Assembly: GCA_034336665.1 (NCBI GenBank)
Contig: JAPFBE010000002.1
Span: 76,883,405 to 76,947,404 of the forward strand
Source: Luscinia megarhynchos
Lineage: Eukaryota > Chordata > Aves > Passeriformes > Turdidae
Length of the DNA stretch: 64,000 nt
Direction of reading: 5' to 3'
A model generated the notes under the pieces. It saw nothing but the letters and a program-made list of their open reading frames with translations. It made no database searches and was not told where the DNA came from. This document shows, in pieces, positions 61,046-64,000 of the stretch. A program made the translations under genes and the position numbers. Each line of letters opens with the position of its first letter. Within the stretch, counting starts at the first letter, position 1.

Positions 61046-64000
61046 GAATGAAGAAACCATACCAATGCTTAACAGAACATTTCTAGCTTTGGGAGAAAGA
61101 ATTTGAAAAGTCTTTATGGGAAAACTCTTCTGCTGTCAGTTGTCTTCCTGTTTCCACCAGAAAATTTTTTAAATTCACAACACGTTATTAAATTTGCATG
61201 AATAGAGCATGACTGGAATTTGATCAATAGGCAGATCCTGCAGGCACCTCCTGTGAGGAGCAAAGCCACCTCTGGGCTGCAGGTACTGTACAAAATTCAC
61301 CCTGCCCTTCCTTTGCTGCCTGGAGCACTGTGGTGCAAAGCTCAGAGACAAGCACCCTTCTTTCAAGCTTGCAAGGCTCTAATTGCTGCTGCCACAGCTG
61401 GGAAGAAGCTGAACTTGACTGCAGCATAATGATGTGTCCCTCACAGGGAAAAGATTACCAAAGCAAGATAATAAAATGGAAAAAAATCCAGCGCAGAGGA
61501 ATTAGAGTAACAAGGCTGTTACAAGCCTAGGAGTGTTTGGGGAGCATGGGCAGACTGTAACCCAATGCAGATGTAGGGCAAAGCCAAGGGACAAGGTCAC
61601 ACAAAACCTGACTTACAGCATTTCCTGAGTATAATATAATTTAGCAACTAACTGCTGTATTTTGAAATTAATTCATATGAATTTTATAGATTAGTTTTGA
61701 AGTTAGTGCATATCTTCTCCCATTCTCCATGTATACATGTGAATTCTCCTCACCAAATGAACCTTCTTAAGACACTTTGAAAAAAACAATCTTAATATAT
61801 AAAATGCTACAGGATCTTTTGAGATAAAATTCTTTAGAGTTTCCCATTCATGTCCTCTTCCTTACTTTGTGGAGGTAGCTAGTCTTTACATAATATTCAT
61901 CCCTGATTACAGGGTGTAGGACTCTTTTCTGACTAAAGAAATAGTTATGAAAGAAGGTTAGGTTTGGGTTTTCTGCTTTGATAAACAGCAAACATGCAAT
62001 TTTGCTACCGGTAGCAAGAGCTTGGAAGATGATTAGGCTTTTAAATGAGTGAGCTTTTTGAAAAGAGCATAAACAGGAAGATGTGGGCTGTTTCTGGAGT
62101 TATAGTGACTGCACTAGAAGGGAAGAGACAGCATGAGTGATACTCCTACAGCAATTTCCATGTGGATTCTACCAAGTCAGAGGAATTCCTCTAAATTTAT
62201 GAAGTTTACAAAATTTTAATTGAGCTTAAAATTTCACTCTTGCTGATTTTCAGGGCTAGAGTTGGATATTATCAAACTAACTGATAACTCATGAAATTCT
62301 GAAAGGTCATTGACAATTTTGAGCAATATTTTCATTTACTTTAATTCATGTCATCTGAATTAATTTGCCTAAGAGTTTTGCATATCTTTATATTCATTAC
62401 AATTCATTAATAAATACTCAGTTTTGGCCACTTTCACCACTTTCCACTTGAACCTTATTCATTTTCAAATGTCAGACTCTTCAAAGACCCTGTTATGAGA
62501 GGTCACATTTCTATGAAAATCATATCCAACAGTTCAGCTCTGGCCTGGAATGATAACTTACAGAAGTCTTATTCTTTCAGGAGGAACTCAGAGAGAACTT
62601 TAAGTGTTTTTTGTTTCTTTTTAAAATTAAAATTGCAGTTTTCCCATCAGCTTCCATCACTATGCCTCTCACAAATGCTAGTGTGTCTACTGGTCAGTTT
62701 TTGTCTAAGAAACTATTCTTCCTGTGACCAAATAATGGCCCAGAAGATGCAAAGACACTTCCTTGTGCTTTGGTGGGGCACTCTGCTCTTGCAGTGTGTG
62801 GAGCAGACTCACCAGTCTCACCAGTGTGCACCCATGACCCATGTTAATAAAAACAGTGCATAATGGCTGAAAAGACTGGCTGAGATGCTTAAAAAGGGGA
62901 CTGAATCAACCACATAAACTTGGAGTGCTGTGCATTAACTTTCATAAAAGTTGTGACAATTTGTCACATACTTTGTTTTGTTATTTGTTGTTTTTGCTAC
63001 TGTACTGCCTGGTTCCTCCTGTGTGATTGCACTCTGCAAAGACACAGTAAAAAACTTCCTTGCCTGAAGGACTTGCTAAGTATAGATAAAAAAACCCCAA
63101 ACCATTAGCAATAGGTTACAGAAAACAGACACATGGACAGTAGATAACAATTGATTAAAATGACTCAGAAAAAATATTGTGGAAGCAATATGTTTGCAGT
63201 TTTTCCATAGCCACATAGCAAATATGAGATTGTGCATTCTTGTATATGAGGTTGTGCATTCACCTGGGGCTGAAATAGCCATTTTGGGAAGCTGCTAATG
63301 ATAGCTGTTAAGTAATAAAGACACTTTTTAAAGTCCAGGTGAAATTGGAATAAGAATGTTTATTGACTTAGCTGATATTTCACAAATAAATCTGTGAGGC
63401 AATATATGAAACAAAATGGCACTTGATATCACAAACTGCCATATGCTATTCTCACCTTTACTTTTTCACATTTTTAAGCCTCAGTAGAGGTCCTTTCTGT
63501 CTGTTATTGTTGCACTGTCCTCGTGGCCCTGCACCTTGAAACTCCAACAGTGTTTTTGGGGTGAATTCTCATGGGATGCAATTACCATTTTGCTCCTCTT
63601 TATTCTCACTCCTTACCTCTTGTTTTGCCGACCTTGAATCATATTGGAGAAAAATACACATCGAATAACAAAATAAAAATCAGCAATTTAAATAATTAAA
63701 CAATATTATCCAAGAGTTTATGTGCACAGTAACTAATATCCAAAATTTGCACCCTCTCAATATACACCCCTCAGAGCTAATAGCACCAGAAGCGGAAACA
63801 CTGGGGGCTGGGAGTGGGTCAGAATGAAAAGTATGTACTGCTAGGGGAAAACCATGGCAAAAATCATCAGGTATCTTGTCATCTTCATCCTTACTTGCAC
63901 TGGACAGCCACTGCTGCCCCACAGGCAGTGTCCTGGGACTCTGCTCTTTCTGGGTGGTCACAGGGAAGAAGCTTTCCTCTTCCCTTCTCTCCTTCTCTCC
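61046..64000. other. Unique non-coding DNA
   Basis: AT-rich unique sequence without gene or transposon. A 122-codon frame at 62495-62863 is not recognised. A 22-bp imperfect tandem duplication lies at 63222-63262. The window ends in a pyrimidine-rich run (ctcttcccttctctccttc) that may be the start of a (CT)-rich simple repeat outside the window. Confidence 0.55.
63222..63262. repeat. 22-bp imperfect tandem duplication
   Basis: Two adjacent units, atatgagattgtgcattctt... and atatgaggttgtgcattcac..., differ by one base in the first 18. This is a single local duplication. Confidence 0.85.

Overview
This window looks like intergenic or deep intronic DNA from a songbird (passerine). Three signs point to a bird. 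The recognisable interspersed repeats are CR1 LINE fragments, several of them CR1 3' ends. There are two retroviral-type LTRs whose sequence I recognise, from memory, as songbird-type. I saw no mammalian-type SINE (Alu, B1 or MIR-like). The DNA is AT-rich, CpG-poor and stop-rich in all frames. I found no protein-coding gene, rRNA, tRNA, CRISPR array or bacterial-style operon that the sequence supports. The open frames are short and unrelated to families I know, apart from those that lie over CR1 remnants or simple repeats.

Layout. From 1 to 8.5 kb the DNA is mostly unique, with an (AACC)12 microsatellite at 3.44 kb and a minus-strand CR1 tail at 4.6 kb. From 9.6 to 10.8 kb lies an old, decayed plus-strand CR1/L3-type reverse-transcriptase relic. 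A 119-bp piece of it recurs about 1 kb downstream, outside its normal order. From 10.9 to 20.8 kb is unique DNA with an (AAAC)n tract. A solo LTR sits at about 20.80-21.20 kb. From 21.2 to 41.4 kb is a long stretch in which I see no transposon, only an (AAACC)17 microsatellite and short tandem repeats. Its AT-rich blocks at 37.4-38.05 and 39.44-39.9 kb resemble conserved regulatory DNA. A decayed minus-strand CR1 lies at 41.5 kb, a CR1 tail at 43.9-44.2 kb and a well-preserved solo LTR at 45.50-46.23 kb. After about 9.7 kb of unique DNA, three plus-strand CR1 copies lie between 55.9 and 61.0 kb. One of them keeps recognisable ORF2 coding sequence. The last 3 kb is unique.

No genes work together here in a visible way. 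The content is a record of retrotransposon insertions (several CR1 3'-tail types plus two LTR families) in otherwise unique DNA. The best leads are the displaced 119-bp duplication, the 20-kb transposon-poor stretch with possible conserved elements, the intact regulatory signals of the LTRs, a perfect 12-bp-stem hairpin at 56.53 kb, and a few exon-like open segments. I found no new multi-gene system. Repeat and conservation calls rest on pattern recognition from memory, not on a database search.
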